A stretch of DNA of 64,000 nucleotides from Amoebidium appalachense. Taxonomy: Eukaryota > Ichthyosporea. A program made the position numbers and the translations under genes. The DNA lies in assembly GCA_963693365.1 (NCBI GenBank), contig CAVNZM010000008.1, positions 8,246,001 to 8,310,000 of the forward strand, read 5' to 3'. The notes beneath the pieces are model-generated. The model had not been told where the DNA came from, did no database searches, and saw only the letters and a program-made list of their open reading frames with translations. Shown one piece after another: positions 36,241 to 49,399 of the stretch (positions are counted from its first letter, which is position 1; every line of letters starts with the position of its first letter).

Positions 36241-36884
36241 TGGCACGAGGGTGGTGGTGGTGGTGTGTGTGTGTATGTGTGTGTATCTGTGCGGGGGTAG
36301 GCCGGGGGGGGAGGGGGGCGGGCCTGCGTGTCGGTGTGTGTCTTTTTGTGTGTGTTTGTGTGTTTTTGTTTGGTGTGCGCTTCCGATATGTGTATGCATG
36401 TCTTGTGTCTTTGTAAGGGCGCGCATGTGTGTGGATGTATGTGCGCATAGGAAATGCCGCTAGAAAAACCGAAGGTGATCAGCCAAGGGTATTATTCTTT
36501 ATCTGTCTGTAACCCTGTGGAGTAGAGGGGAAGGGGAGAGGGAAGTTGTGGGAGGGTAAAGGGGGGAAGGCCGAGGGGGGGGGGGGGGGGGGGGGGGGGG
36601 GGTTTGAATGCGTCAAAAAGTACGAAGTACACAAGAACAAACGGATAACACGATGCAGAATGCAAGCCATACATAAAGAGTATGCATAATAAGCAGAGCC
36701 CATCCTCAGGGGGGGCCCACGTCATCCACAGTACCCGAGTTTCGACCTATTCCCCTCGTTAACGAAACCCAACTCAGATACTGTTGGGGGAGATAGACAA
36801 GGTCTACATGGAGCGAGTGAGAGAGCGGGACGAGTGGAAGGAAATCGACTGGGTTTGGGGTGTGCGTGTATGTGTTGGGGGGAG

Positions 36885-36923
<39 letters not shown>

Positions 36924-37035
36924 GGGATGGATGGGTGTGCGGGGCGGGAGGGGAAATGGGGGGCCGGGAAGGTGGGTGTTGGGTTGGGGGACGGTGGGAT
37001 GGGGAGGGGCGGGGGGAGGGGGGAAGACGGAGGAA

Positions 37036-37076
<41 letters not shown>

Positions 37077-38158
37077 TATGAACCATTCATACCTGCATAT
37101 CCTGGCCAACCCTGAGTGAAAGCATCGTCTGACCCATAGGCCCAACCATATCCCCTAGCAGGTGCGTGGGCAGCACAGCCATGATCAGAATCTTACTCGT
37201 GGCAAGGCCCGTGGTTATGATCGCTCCCGCGCGGACAACCATTCCTAATATCACCGTGTTGCGTTGGCCAATCAAACGCGCGATAGGAGACATCACGAGA
37301 CCGGCCATCCCGCCGAATAGTCCCGCTAGGGTAGTCTGTAGTGCACGGTCTTTCGCGTCGAAATGGAGGTATTGGGTTAGGAACACGAATACGTTGAGCT
37401 CGTATCCCTTTTTAATAATGCTGAAAAAACACCACGCAAGCGCGATAAACAGGACGGTGTGGTCGGCTGAGAGGATCATGAGAGACTGCAAAAATCCGGG
37501 TTTTTTTCGATACGGTATCCGTGTTTGGTGCCTCGACCTCTCCTGTGGATTCAGCGCTTTGGCTGCTGGGAATCGGTTTTTCAGGTGTGTCGTCCGGAAT
37601 TAGAAACCAAATGTATAAGGACATCACCACGGTAGTAATGTTCATAATGTGCCACACCCACTGCAGCGTGATATATTTACTAATGGCCGCGCACACGATC
37701 GTAGACACCACAAACGAGGTGTAAAAGAAAGCGGCAGATATCCCGAAAACCCACGTCCTATTTTCGGGGGTCGAATTATCCGCCACGTACGCAAAACCGA
37801 CCGCCAACCACGCCTCCATTAGCCCAGCCAGGGGGGACAACACCATAAACCACCACTGATTTTCCGTAAACGACATTGGGAAAATTTGTGCGCTCGAAAT
37901 TAACCTGGTCCAGAATAGGACTTTGCGCCTTCCCACCCGATCTGATATTTGCCCGAGCCACGGACTGGCGACCATTGAAGTTACGCCCGAGAGAACGCTA
38001 AAAACACCCTGAATGGTCATAAGACGGGGGCCGAAAAAATTCAGTTGGGCCTCGGGGATGGAAGCGATGGTTAGACCTGGGTAGGGGACAACGGAAAAAG
38101 TGTTAACATCGATGTTTGAAATGTTTGGAATTTTGAAACCACACGCGCGCGTGCACAC

Positions 38159-38233
<75 letters not shown>

Positions 38234-38656
38234 CTTTGTGAGAGATGTGTGTGGGGGGAGGGGAGGGCTGGGAGGGGAGGGGGTTGAAAAGGGGAGGCAG
38301 CCCGTTACTCAACTAGCGAACTAGTCATAAAAAAAGGAATCTTTCGTGGAATAAATCGCCTGGTGTATGCAATCTGATGCAAAAGAGAGGAGGGGATGGG
38401 AGGAGGGTAGGCTTTTATGGGGTATTTGGATGAATCGGATCGTGTTTGTGCTCCTGTCTGTTCCGCAAGTATGTGGCTTGTGGGTGTGGGTGTGTTTTGG
38501 TCTGGTAACTTCACCAATTGTGTGTTCTTTCTATATATTAGAACAACAAGCACACAAACAGGTATAGTATATGCTATTGTAGTTCTAATCCCCCGCCGTG
38601 TCAAATGTTATGTATATTTGGGTGTGTGTGTTTGTTCGGTTTTTTTTTTTTTTTTT

Positions 38657-38703
<47 letters not shown>

Positions 38704-39469
38704 GGAACAAGTGGGGGCCCGGGAGAGTGAAAGAGCAGGAATCACAAATCTTGGCTGTTTTGAACAGCCGTGCGTGCGTGCATGCTTGGGTGTGTGCGCG
38801 TGTGCATATGTACGGCGCACGCGTGCGCGCGCACGTGGGTGTTGCGACATGAATGGCCACATAATCAGTAAACGCTAGCTACTTGTATTGAAAAAGGGAG
38901 GCTCCAGAAAGAATAACGTGGAGAGAGAAGCGGGGAGAGGGATATTGGGGGGAGTGTTATATGTGTTGCGCGTTTCCCGAAAGAGATGTGCATTTTTGCA
39001 CGTAAGCAGGCTAAGTGATGCGTATGTCAGAATAAGGTATCCCTCCAAACACATCGGATCTGGGAATACGCCACAAACTATTTAGTTCGAAAGTGATTTG
39101 CATTTGTTATTTGTATTACACTGACCAACGACCATCAAACAGTCGGAAAAAAACATAAATAAGTCAAGGCAGGCTACAAAGTGTATGTGACAGCATGGTG
39201 TGTAAAAAGTTTTTGGCCGTCGAAACCTTTCTAAGATCTACGACACCATGTAGTGCTATTTTCCCCATCTTCCTCCACCTACCTCCGTAGATGGTGACGA
39301 GTGCGAAAACGGGCAGTATAACCCACCACCGCTTCTTCTTGGTTCCTACGTCCGCTACGTCATCCCCCTTGCCTGTTCTGGAAGGTAGGAGTGGGGATGA
39401 CTCAGAAGTGGTCGACCCAGAGCCAATCGCGTGCACGGTGGCATCCTCATGTTCGGTTGAAACTCCCAT
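35612..39469 (-). CDS. Major facilitator superfamily transporter
   Basis: Exon 1 is 39469-39283: an acidic N-tail, then TM1 ([15 protein letters not shown]). Exon 2 starts at 38076 after 'ctacccag', exon sequence continues to 37093, and the last exon is 35857-35612 after 'ctacacacag'. Phases match: TM1 runs through the first joint as [13 protein letters not shown], and the last joint reads [17 protein letters not shown]. The loop 2-3 signature [11 protein letters not shown] (about residues 104-114) is the MFS motif A of TetA-like drug/H+ antiporters and related animal MFSD proteins. The predicted length of ~470 aa with about 12 hydrophobic segments is normal. One defect exists: at 37501-37507 (T7 on plus, A7 in the message) the frame shifts by one base between SKK and [13 protein letters not shown]. 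Removing one A restores the family sequence. A 28-nt GT-AG intron (GTATCG...TTTGCAG) would also restore the frame. The substrate is unknown. Confidence 0.8.
35858..37092 (-). other. Last intron of the MFS gene
   Basis: On the transcribed strand it starts with GTATGA and contains C-runs (plus-strand G at 37039-37075, 36890-36922, 36578-36602, 35977-36029, 35900-35915) and (CA)n (plus GT at 36178-36225). An open segment near 36722-36790 has splice-like edges but is not needed and is not counted as an exon. Confidence 0.7.
38077..39282 (-). other. First intron of the MFS gene
   Basis: It starts with donor GTAGGT and ends 'tacccag'. It contains a T-run/G-run pair (plus 38641-38702) and (CA)n on plus at 38165-38230. 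Confidence 0.75.
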
Positions 39470-40299
39470 TTTCGGCCGTGCCCTATGCTTGCTGCTCAGA
39501 GTTGGGGAGGAGGTGGCTGATGATGGTGGTGGCAGTGTGTGTGTGTGTGCGTACGTGTGAGCGTGTGCGTGTTGTGTGTGTGCCGTGTGTGTGTGTGTGG
39601 GAGTAGGTGTTTAAAGGAAGGGCTGTGGCGGATGGCGAGGGGATAAGAGGCTGGGGTAGGGAAAGATGCGAAGGGGGGAACAGAGGGGATGGGTGAAAGG
39701 TTAGACGGGTGGTCTGCAGGGTTCTTTTTGGCTAGCGTAAAATGTTTTTGGATGGAGGTTATGTGGGAACATATGAAGAGGAACAACCGATGGGTTTAGC
39801 CTATGGTGATCTTTGAAAAACATCGGTGAGCGAACCAAGAACAAAACGGTAAAAAAAAAAAACAAAAAAAAAAAAAAAAACGGCATGCCTTTGAGCAAGC
39901 AGTGCATTACCTTTTTCTTCGGATCCTGTGGCACTTTTTCGGGCCTGTCCTTTACGTGTCAAAGCTCTTTCCTGTAAGATGACCTGTTGTCATGAGAGTT
40001 GTCCAACACACTCTTTTTAAACAGTGCCGTTTTTTAATATGAGTCGAAAAACTACGTTTTTTTGCCTTTCTGCGGAGTTAGCAAAAGCCTTAGCAAAACT
40101 GTGTTGGGTTTTGCTTTTGCTTTTTCAGACCTTTTTGTGTGCAAAGGAATGCCAGAATGACATCAGCACGGTCTTCCTATTGGTCAAAGATGAGCCAAAA
40201 AGCAACCAATCGCAATGTTCTTCTGGCTCATATGATTGGAGCCCTGGAGATCGCTTCAACCAATAGATAGTGAGGACCGTGATCATGTGAGATTTGGAA
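39470..40299. other. Spacer upstream of the MFS gene
   Basis: GT-rich at 39535-39598, with A-runs near 39851-39880. A plus-strand ORF at 40024-40266 has a hydrophobic stretch but no recognisable family. The MFS promoter should lie at the left end; no TATA box was seen. Confidence 0.4.
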
Positions 40300-40494
40300 G
40301 GGGTTTACGCTGTTTACTCGAGGCAAAGAGAACCAGTCTCAGGTATGGGGGGGGGGGTTTTGCTCGGAATATCCCCTCAGCGGTATATCATGATCACGTA
40401 CATAGATGTCGGGTGGTGACTATATATCAGGGTTTACTTTCTCTACGAGACACCATAAAGACTACAAGGAGAAATCAATTAGTTGGGGTTCCCC

Positions 40495-40534
<40 letters not shown>

Positions 40535-40566
40535 GGGCTCCCCTCGGGACACTCGGTATCAGCTGG

Positions 40567-40623
<57 letters not shown>

Positions 40624-43532
40624 TGTGTGTGTGTGCGCGTGCGCTATAATTTTGTAGTGATGTGTTTCTCAAGCCAATCAATACATCTAATAAACAGGTC
40701 GTAGTTACGCGTGTTTAGTATAAAATCAAGGATGTTGTAATTTACAGGTAGGCTATCTTTCTGGGTGTCTGTTGTGAATGTGACGTGTGTGTGTTGCGGT
40801 ATTATGTGGTCTATCAAACTACATTTGGCGATACATGACCGGTTAAACTGGTGTGTGTGTGTGTTGTTTGGGCATGCAAATGATGCCACCTTATACTTAT
40901 TAGATCTCCACTGTATAGCACGTGTACAGTAAAAGCGTGGTAATTGATCAATAATACCATCAGCTAGAGAAAGACCAGTTCTACAGGAAGGTAATATGTA
41001 TTTAGGTGTTATACACTTGCGAGTGCCATATTTGGCAATATGGTTGAGGCGGTCAGTATATATAAAACGAGACATAAGGCTTAGTTTTTCAAGGTGTATG
41101 CTTTCATCGGGTCTAGTGTCGTTTGGTATCTTTTTCCATTTGTTATATTGCGTGATTATCTTGTGATTGTGTACATGTTTAATAAGTAAGTGGCAGTCCA
41201 AAGTCACACACACACTATTGCGGGGTTTATTTGTATTTGTGCCCAGGGGAGAAGGGGAGAGAGAGGGGAGGAAAGAGGGGAGAGGTGAGGAGGGGACAGG
41301 TCGGATAGAGAAGAGAGGGTGGGAGGGCAAATACTTCTTTAAGCGGCTTATGTGCTTATTGAATTTCAGCGCGAGATAGGATACTCTAGCAGCTATTGGG
41401 ACCAGACCATATATCGAGAGCGTTACAGGCCCAGGTTTACAACAGTTGTTAGATAGAAAGGAGGCAACTTCTGCTTCAAGGAAATTTGCCAAGGGTTTAA
41501 GCGCTCTAGTTCTCTCTTTCTTGATCCAAGCGGCGAGAAGGGGTAAACCATATTCACATGCCGGGAAGACAAAAGTGCGAATAAATGTAAGTCTAATAGA
41601 AGGATGGAGGGGTGTGTCTTTAAAAATATTAGCCGAGAAGAAAGCTAACCGCTTACGAGCCAACTCTACCCTCTTTTCGACCATATGGGGAAACATAACA
41701 CCAACAGAATCAACCGGAACACCAAGATATTTGTATTCTGGAACTATAGGTACAGGTTTAGATGATAATGTAAATGTGTGTAAATTGTTAGCTATATCAG
41801 GTACAAGAACACCACATTTGTCTATGTTAAGGATCATAAGGTTTGCCTTGCACCACTCTGACACTACATCGAACAATCTTTGCAGGCGTCTAGGGGTACG
41901 GGCAAGGAGGGACAGATCATCAGCATAGAGAAGTGCAGGCGGAAAGTTATTAATAGGGTCATCGTTTTCGGCGTAAATCTTGACAGCCAAATCATCTATA
42001 AATAGGTTAAACAAAAAGGGGCTAAGCAATGAGCCCTGCAAGAGACCTCTAGTACGAGCAAAACCATATGAAAGATGCCCATTAACCACAGCTCTACCAT
42101 AGGTTTGAGACAAGAGTGCTTCTAACAGAACACCAATGCAGTGTGGTACACCCCGTGCAGCAAGCTTTTCCCATAGGAGACCAGGGGAGACAGAATCGTA
42201 AGCAGTTTTCCAATCAATAAAGCCAACATATTGTGCACCAACTTGCATAGAATCGTGCAGTGCCATTATTTGAACATAACATGAATTGTTTTTACGAAAA
42301 GCGGATTGGCATGGGTGTATGTGAAGAATAGATTGAAACCTAGGGTGATGTGCAAATAACCTAAGTAAGCAAGCTTCAAAGAATCTACGAACAACCTGGG
42401 TTAGTGTAATGGGGCGAAAGGATGATATGGGGCCCTCAGAGTCCTTCTTAACTATGGGGATCACTAAGGTATCTAACCAAGATGACGGGACATGTCCACA
42501 TTTAACACACCAAGAAAAGAGAGAGCTTAACATGATAGTAAGATCAGGTTTAATAGCACGATCACTTTCCTTTTGTGGGTAGGAGGGAACAAGGATTTTA
42601 AGAAACCCAGCAGGGAGTCCATCAGGTCCACAAGACTTACTAGAGCTATAACTAGATATCACAGACCATATGGCATCGGGACTGAAAAAGGGGAGGATCG
42701 ATTCTATGGGGATAGATGGGTCTACAGGCCACACAATAGGTTTCTGAGCGGGGGTCCTATCTTTAAACAGTTCCGAGAAATACTTATCAGAGTCTATGAG
42801 GGGGTCTCCAGTGGTATCACCAATAATACGAGCAGGGGGGCCAAATCGATTCATACTAGCAAGCCGGCGCAAGCTTTCCTTTTGAGACAGGGGTTCACCT
42901 AGTCTAGCGGGAGTGGTGTTTGGTAACAAGAGAGCATCGGGATATTCCTTCCTACCACCGCCAGCATAATCACCGAGATCTATCAAATCATCAACAATAA
43001 AGTTAGTGCATGTATCTAGTACGAGATGTGAATCTGGCCTGGCTTGTGCAGATTCTAATAGGCGCATATATATAGGGTGTTTCGTAGCATAGCATACACA
43101 TACATCAACTCTACCCCACTGTGACTTAAGCTGGGATAGACGGAGGCGAAAGGTGGGAGGGGGAGGGGGGAGCAGATCAAGGGAGATCTTAGGTAGGAAA
43201 AGGATAGGAGAGTGGTCAGATGACCTAGAGAGGTTAGGAGGGAGAGAGAGTTTTGACATGGTTGATGGCCAAAAGGCCACTCCCCAGTCGGTGTTGTGGG
43301 CATGGGATATTTGAGGGAACCGCAAAGTGTGACTTTGGACATACCTTGCTAAAGGGATAGCACGCTCCGGGGGCTTAGATGGGTACCCGACACTCACTTG
43401 CAGTGTGTCTGTGTGGTGGAGTCGCGTGTTAAAATCACCTAAAATAACAGTGGACATTGGTAACTGTGACAACTCGTGAGTCAATTCGACAACCGACATA
43501 GATGGTGGAAGGGTTTGAAATATGGTTTTTCA
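40300..43532 (-). mobile_element. Non-LTR (LINE-type) retrotransposon copy 2
   Basis: The element carries endonuclease and reverse-transcriptase coding sequence, then (CA)n (plus GT at 40566-40635), an A-run (plus T at 40497-40530) and a ~190-bp tail, all shared with copy 1. The endonuclease N-terminus is missing and an in-frame stop lies at 43530-43532, so it is 5'-truncated. The tail does not end in poly(A). A short 'tggaaggg' occurs near both ends (40294 and 43505) but is weak evidence for a target duplication. Confidence 0.9.
40644..43529 (-). CDS. Endonuclease (partial) and reverse transcriptase of LINE-type element
   Basis: The frame is open from the stop at 43530 to TAG at 40644, and 951 aa follow the first ATG at 43499. 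Near the start is GDFNTRL, and about 70 residues later SSDHSPI; both belong to the C-terminal half of apurinic-like endonucleases, whose first ~100 residues are absent. The reverse transcriptase follows with KSCGPDGLPAGFL, the Asp of motif A in FIDWKTAYDSV, the GLLQGSLLSPFLFNLFID motif B region and YADDLSLLA as catalytic motif C. A C-terminal region with a Cys/His-containing stretch follows. There are no internal stops or frameshifts. The RT looks intact, but the truncated endonuclease makes the copy non-autonomous as it stands. Confidence 0.92.
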   Translation of the reverse strand, partial: KTIFQTLPPSMSVVELTHELSQLPMSTVILGDFNTRLHHTDTLQVSVGYPSKPPERAIPLARYVQSHTLRFPQISHAHNTDWGVAFWPSTMSKLSLPPNLSRSSDHSPILFLPKISLDLLPPPPPTFRLRLSQLKSQWGRVDVCVCYATKHPIYMRLLESAQARPDSHLVLDTCTNFIVDDLIDLGDYAGGGRKEYPDALLLPNTTPARLGEPLSQKESLRRLASMNRFGPPARIIGDTTGDPLIDSDKYFSELFKDRTPAQKPIVWPVDPSIPIESILPFFSPDAIWSVISSYSSSKSCGPDGLPAGFLKILVPSYPQKESDRAIKPDLTIMLSSLFSWCVKCGHVPSSWLDTLVIPIVKKDSEGPISSFRPITLTQVVRRFFEACLLRLFAHHPRFQSILHIHPCQSAFRKNNSCYVQIMALHDSMQVGAQYVGFIDWKTAYDSVSPGLLWEKLAARGVPHCIGVLLEALLSQTYGRAVVNGHLSYGFARTRGLLQGSLLSPFLFNLFIDDLAVKIYAENDDPINNFPPALLYADDLSLLARTPRRLQRLFDVVSEWCKANLMILNIDKCGVLVPDIANNLHTFTLSSKPVPIVPEYKYLGVPVDSVGVMFPHMVEKRVELARKRLAFFSANIFKDTPLHPSIRLTFIRTFVFPACEYGLPLLAAWIKKERTRALKPLANFLEAEVASFLSNNCCKPGPVTLSIYGLVPIAARVSYLALKFNKHISRLKKYLPSHPLFSIRPVPSSPLPSFLPSLSPSPLGTNTNKPRNSVCVTLDCHLLIKHVHNHKIITQYNKWKKIPNDTRPDESIHLEKLSLMSRFIYTDRLNHIAKYGTRKCITPKYILPSCRTGLSLADGIIDQLPRFYCTRAIQWRSNKYKVASFACPNNTHTHQFNRSCIAKCSLIDHIIPQHTHVTFTTDTQKDSLPVNYNILDFILNTRNYDLFIRCIDWLEKHITTKL

Positions 43533-44161
43533 GTCTAGATCTCGGCGCCGGCGGACGCGCGTTGTACAGGTACTTCCACTGTTTACAAGGTATGTGTGGA
43601 ACAGCGGATCCGAATTTGTGCTATACGAGCACATAATGTACAGATGCATTATCTTTGTGTAACTGGACACACGCGTCTCTTGTTTTTGCTTGCGGCTTTG
43701 GGATAATAAGGAGTCCATGATTGTAACATCGCAACAGTGGGGAGCCACCATGAAGCTTGGCCAACTGGGGTTCCCTGATTATCACACCGTGGTACCTACT
43801 GTGGCGACTCGTGTTGCTTCTCACTCCCTCTGACGAATCCTTGCTAGCACTTGATTGCTCCAAAAACGCCTTAACGCCCAAGTTGTCTTATTTCTTGGGC
43901 AACCGCTACCGGATACAAATATTTCAGCCACATGTGTATTATATATTATGCAGGACCGCCTCTCTCTCTTCCCTCCCTGCCTCCCTCGATCCCTCCCTCT
44001 TGCACTAACTTCCCTCCCTCCCCACGTCCTTCCATCCCTCCCTCCCGCTCTGCCTCCCTCTCTGGGTTCCCTCCCTCTAGAGCTCGCTCCCTCCCTTCCT
44101 CCCTAGGCTCCCTCTCTCCCCAACCTCCTTCCCTCACTGACCCCCTCCTTCCCTCACTCCC

Positions 44162-44192
<31 letters not shown>

Positions 44193-44324
44193 TTTCTGCT
44201 TCTTTTCTTCCCCCCTCTTTCTTCTCATAAACACCCACAAACGCGCACACCCACACACACACAGGCGCACGCGCGCATACACACACACATACACATACAC
44301 ACAGACATACACACTCTCTCTTTC

Positions 44325-44396
<72 letters not shown>

Positions 44397-44450
44397 CCTC
44401 CCTCATCTCTTTCTCTCTTCTCCCCATCCCTCTCTCTCTCTCAGGTTTTC

Positions 44451-44526
<76 letters not shown>

Positions 44527-45259
44527 CTTTCTAAATAATGAGACTATAATTATAATAACCACAAGCATGCCCTATCGACATGACAGTTGTAGATGATGGT
44601 ATTGTATGTATTTTCACGGTCCATGCACACTAACGGATTGTTCATGCACGGCAGCTCTGCATCTATGATACTTCAAAAAATCACTGGTGTCAAATTTATA
44701 GAGCCCAGAAAGAGGTTGAATAACCACCGGGTACATGTAGCTTAACTTTGGGATTATCAAAGGGGGGAGAAATGAACCAAAACCGGGTTTTAAAGGTCAC
44801 AAACTAGTGGGTTTTATACGTTGAGGCAAAAAATGAGTAGCAATAAAGACCGTGAGATAACTGACAGAATGATATCCGATGACATGAGTCGCGGTTGTCA
44901 AATTTGCACCTGAATTGGCAACAGTATAGGTACACTCAAACCTCCCCCCACCCCCACTCCTCCCTCCCCCCTCCCCCCCTCCCCCCTCCCCCCCCCCCCT
45001 CCCCCCGCCCCCCCAGGGTCCCTGTCCCCGCGCCCCAACCCCCCTTTCCCCTCCCTCCCCTCCTCCCTCCCCTCCCCCCCTCCCCCCCCCCCTCCGCCCC
45101 CCTCCCCCCAACGGTGACCCGCACCCCTCCTTCCCTGCCTCCACTTCATCTTAATGTAATGGCATATCTAAACTGCACCGTTGGCAACAGATAGAAACCC
45201 CTTGAACCCCCCCCCCCCCCCCCCCCCCCACCACCACCACCACCAAAACTTGTGACAAC

Positions 45260-45298
<39 letters not shown>

Positions 45299-45476
45299 AG
45301 CTACTTTAAACCATTGACCGTCAGACAAATAAGCCAGGCTATAGCCTAGCTCTAATCCTTTTCCCTGTTGCTCCGGTTCTCGTTGTAATACATACTATGG
45401 AGGTTGGAAACACACTAGAAGCTTGGGTTAAAAACTGTAGCTACACAAAATTCACGCCATATCCATGTATGCAGAT
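43533..45476. other. Spacer with CT microsatellite and C-runs
   Basis: Ordinary sequence to 43960 (a short ORF follows a Kozak-like 'gccaccatgaagc' at 43750, 27 codons only). Then come CT-rich sequence with (CT)n at about 44308-44482, C-runs at 44165-44192 and 44483-44525, C-rich sequence at 44940-45110, and a C-run plus A-run at 45209-45296. No gene was seen. Confidence 0.5.
44306..44482. repeat. (CT)n microsatellite
   Basis: Long (CT)n with few interruptions, running into a 43-bp C-run. Confidence 0.95.
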
Positions 45477-45638
45477 TTAACTAGCCCGGGCGGCGGTAGC
45501 ATGAGACCACTGATCAATTGTTCTCAAATCCATCTCGTGGCAGCCGTCACATTTCCCCTTGCCAATCTCCGATCCGAATTTTGCCTTCGATTTGTTGTTT
45601 TGACCACCACCCAAATCTTTTTTTGTATCAGCGGACAT
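45477..45638 (-). other. Unassigned small ORF (53 codons)
   Basis: ATG at 45638 opens MSADTKKDLGGGQNNKSKAK and a CxxC (KCDGCHEMD) before a stop. A strong donor-like GTGAGT lies upstream at about 45680 on the same strand. G-runs on plus (C on this strand) at 45726-45758 and 45978-46120 resemble intron sequence of other minus-strand genes here. It may be part of a minus-strand gene with 46228-46485, but I cannot join them. Confidence 0.3.
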
Positions 45639-45978
45639 CTTGCCATTATTTGAAATTGTGCGCAGTATCGACAGAGCACTCACCGAACGTATGGAATTCA
45701 CCGCCGGGCGGAAACTAAAATTTGCGGGGGGAGGGGGGGGGGGGGGGGGGGGGGGGGGCGGGTTATCATCGCCTTCATCATCTCTGAGCCGGTAAAAAAC
45801 CATCGAACCTCACGTGAGGATGATATCAGGCTCGCGCACAATTCTTCTCCCATTATGATGCATCTTAAAATAATCCACCGTTCCATTCCATTTTTTGCAT
45901 TTTCCACGCGTACGTCCGCGCTCTTCATAATCATTTCGGCTTCCTGTAGGCATTCTGGAGGGGAGGGGGGGAGGCGCA

Positions 45979-46013
<35 letters not shown>

Positions 46014-46083
46014 GAGGAGGGGGGGGGGGGGGTGGGGGGAGGGGGGGGGTTGGTGGGGAGGGGGAGGAAGAGGGGAATGAGGG

Positions 46084-46120
<37 letters not shown>

Positions 46121-46227
46121 ATAGCATAGGCATGGTTAGAAATTGCAGCAAGTCGAGTTTTTCTCTGCCCCGTGGCTGCAGTGGGCCAACTGCCTGAGTT
46201 TCTAAAAATACCCCTTCCACACTATTG

Positions 46228-46485
46228 TTAGCAACGCTTTGGTGGCCTGGCCTTCAAGTGTGGCCCTAAGTCACCCACCAGTCCCAGTTGCAGCCGCATA
46301 TACCCTCCAAGCTGGCTGCCAATCTTAATCGCTGCGTTAGTAATGGCAGTGCGGTTTTGGTTGTGCTCGGGTATGGGGGGATGGACATTGATTTGGAAGT
46401 GAAGATTGGGTTTGTCCTGTTTTGGCGCATTGCCTTCAATGGACTGCTGCATTTCCATGTGGGAGACTGCCGTTACTGAGACCTA
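46228..46485 (-). other. Unassigned ORF (~86 codons)
   Basis: The frame opens after 'catag' at 46486 and contains QDKPNLHFQINVHPPIPEHN and AAIKIGSQLGGYMRLQLGLV, ending KARPPKRC and a stop. Composition is protein-like and not repeat-derived. No family is recognised. Confidence 0.3.
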
Positions 46486-48229
<1,744 letters not shown>

Positions 48230-49399
48230 GAAGACGTCAAAACACGTCCTCTAGACCAATATTTGAGGTTTTCTTATTTTTCGATCGCGTTCTTGCTAAG
48301 AGACCCCCACAAGTAGGGTGTCACTATAAAGCCTATAATATTTATTACAACTTGTTATAAAACGCGAACCGCGGTTTACTAATGAAAAAGCGGTTTTAGA
48401 GCTGCTTAAAAGTGCTCGGTAGTGATTTCTAGAAGACATGTTTTGCGGTCTTCTAGACTTAGAATTTGGCACTCTATCAGATCGATCGATTTTATCATAC
48501 TTATGTAAGCTTAGCGCTGTGGCCGCTGCGGCCTGTCGAGTCGACTGTAACTGCGCTTCCTCGCTTCTCTGTTCGAAGCGCTGCTGCCAGAACCCTTCGC
48601 GAATGGTTCTAATAAACTTGTATAGGACACGGGTGTGACACTCAACTGGCTTTTTTATTCATTGCACACAAGAGTGGCGTGGCATGTAAACATGTAATGG
48701 GGGCCCGGGGCAGCGACTAGTACTGTTGAAAGATCTAAGCCTGGTTACCCCCCAGCAACACACAGTGACTTCGAAAGTTGCAATGAAACCACAGCATCTG
48801 CGAGACTCCTGTTACCTCACGTGCACGCAGGCCTAACACACGTAGTGGCTGGCTGAGCTTGTTTGTAAACAACATCAGCTCGCTCATGTGCAGACTACTG
48901 TGGAAGATCTGAGGGGGGAGCAGTTGACCTTACAAACAGCCTTTCTGTGCATGGTACACAATCAATGTGTTTTTCTATGCTATAGAGCTTCAAACACAAG
49001 CTCCGTTGTGTACAGTGGACAGCTTTCACGGTGCTTTAGAGCACTTTGAGCCAGGAAAAAAAGCCTGGGGGGCTGGTGAAGGGAGCAAGGGAGCGAGCGA
49101 AAAGAGAAGGCTTCTCGGAGCCACATTCCACACTCATCACCAACATTCAAAAGTGTAGGGGCCAGGATAACACGGAAAAGGCTCTCGCACACAAGGAAGG
49201 CTTTTTTTGTTTGAGAAAAAGTAGGGAGAAAGAGTGCAAAGCGCAAGCAAAGTTGGCAGAAAAGTCCCGGGCAAAAAGCGCTAGGCCCGGCCTGGGCCAG
49301 CCACCGCCAGCGGCGGAATCGATCGATCGATCGTATTAGAGAAATTAGAAAAATTAGAAAAAAGTATTCAATAAAAATTAGAAGACGTCAAAACACGTC
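48230..49399. repeat. 1.15-kb segment bounded by 19-bp direct repeats
   Basis: The sequence gaagacgtcaaaacacgtc occurs exactly at 48230-48248 and 49381-49399. Its core is a hairpin (AGACGT / ACGTCT around CAAAAC). Inside are an AATAAA at 48610, a basic ~100-codon open frame on plus ending at 49339, a GATC-rich palindrome (49318-49333) and a second AATAAA at about 49371. It may be an insertion, but no transposase or RT was seen. Confidence 0.5.

Noticed and set aside
36722-36790. Possible extra MFS exon after 'ctcccccaacag'
   Set aside because: Joining 37093 directly to 35857 restores the conserved MFS segment ([14 protein letters not shown]), and an inserted exon would disrupt it.
43621-43881. 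Missing endonuclease N-terminus upstream of the RT ORF
   Set aside because: The minus-strand frames beyond 43530 show no endonuclease motifs, so the element is truncated there.
48540-48660. LTR of a retrotransposon around AATAAA at 48610
   Set aside because: No matching second LTR, primer-binding site or polyprotein was seen.
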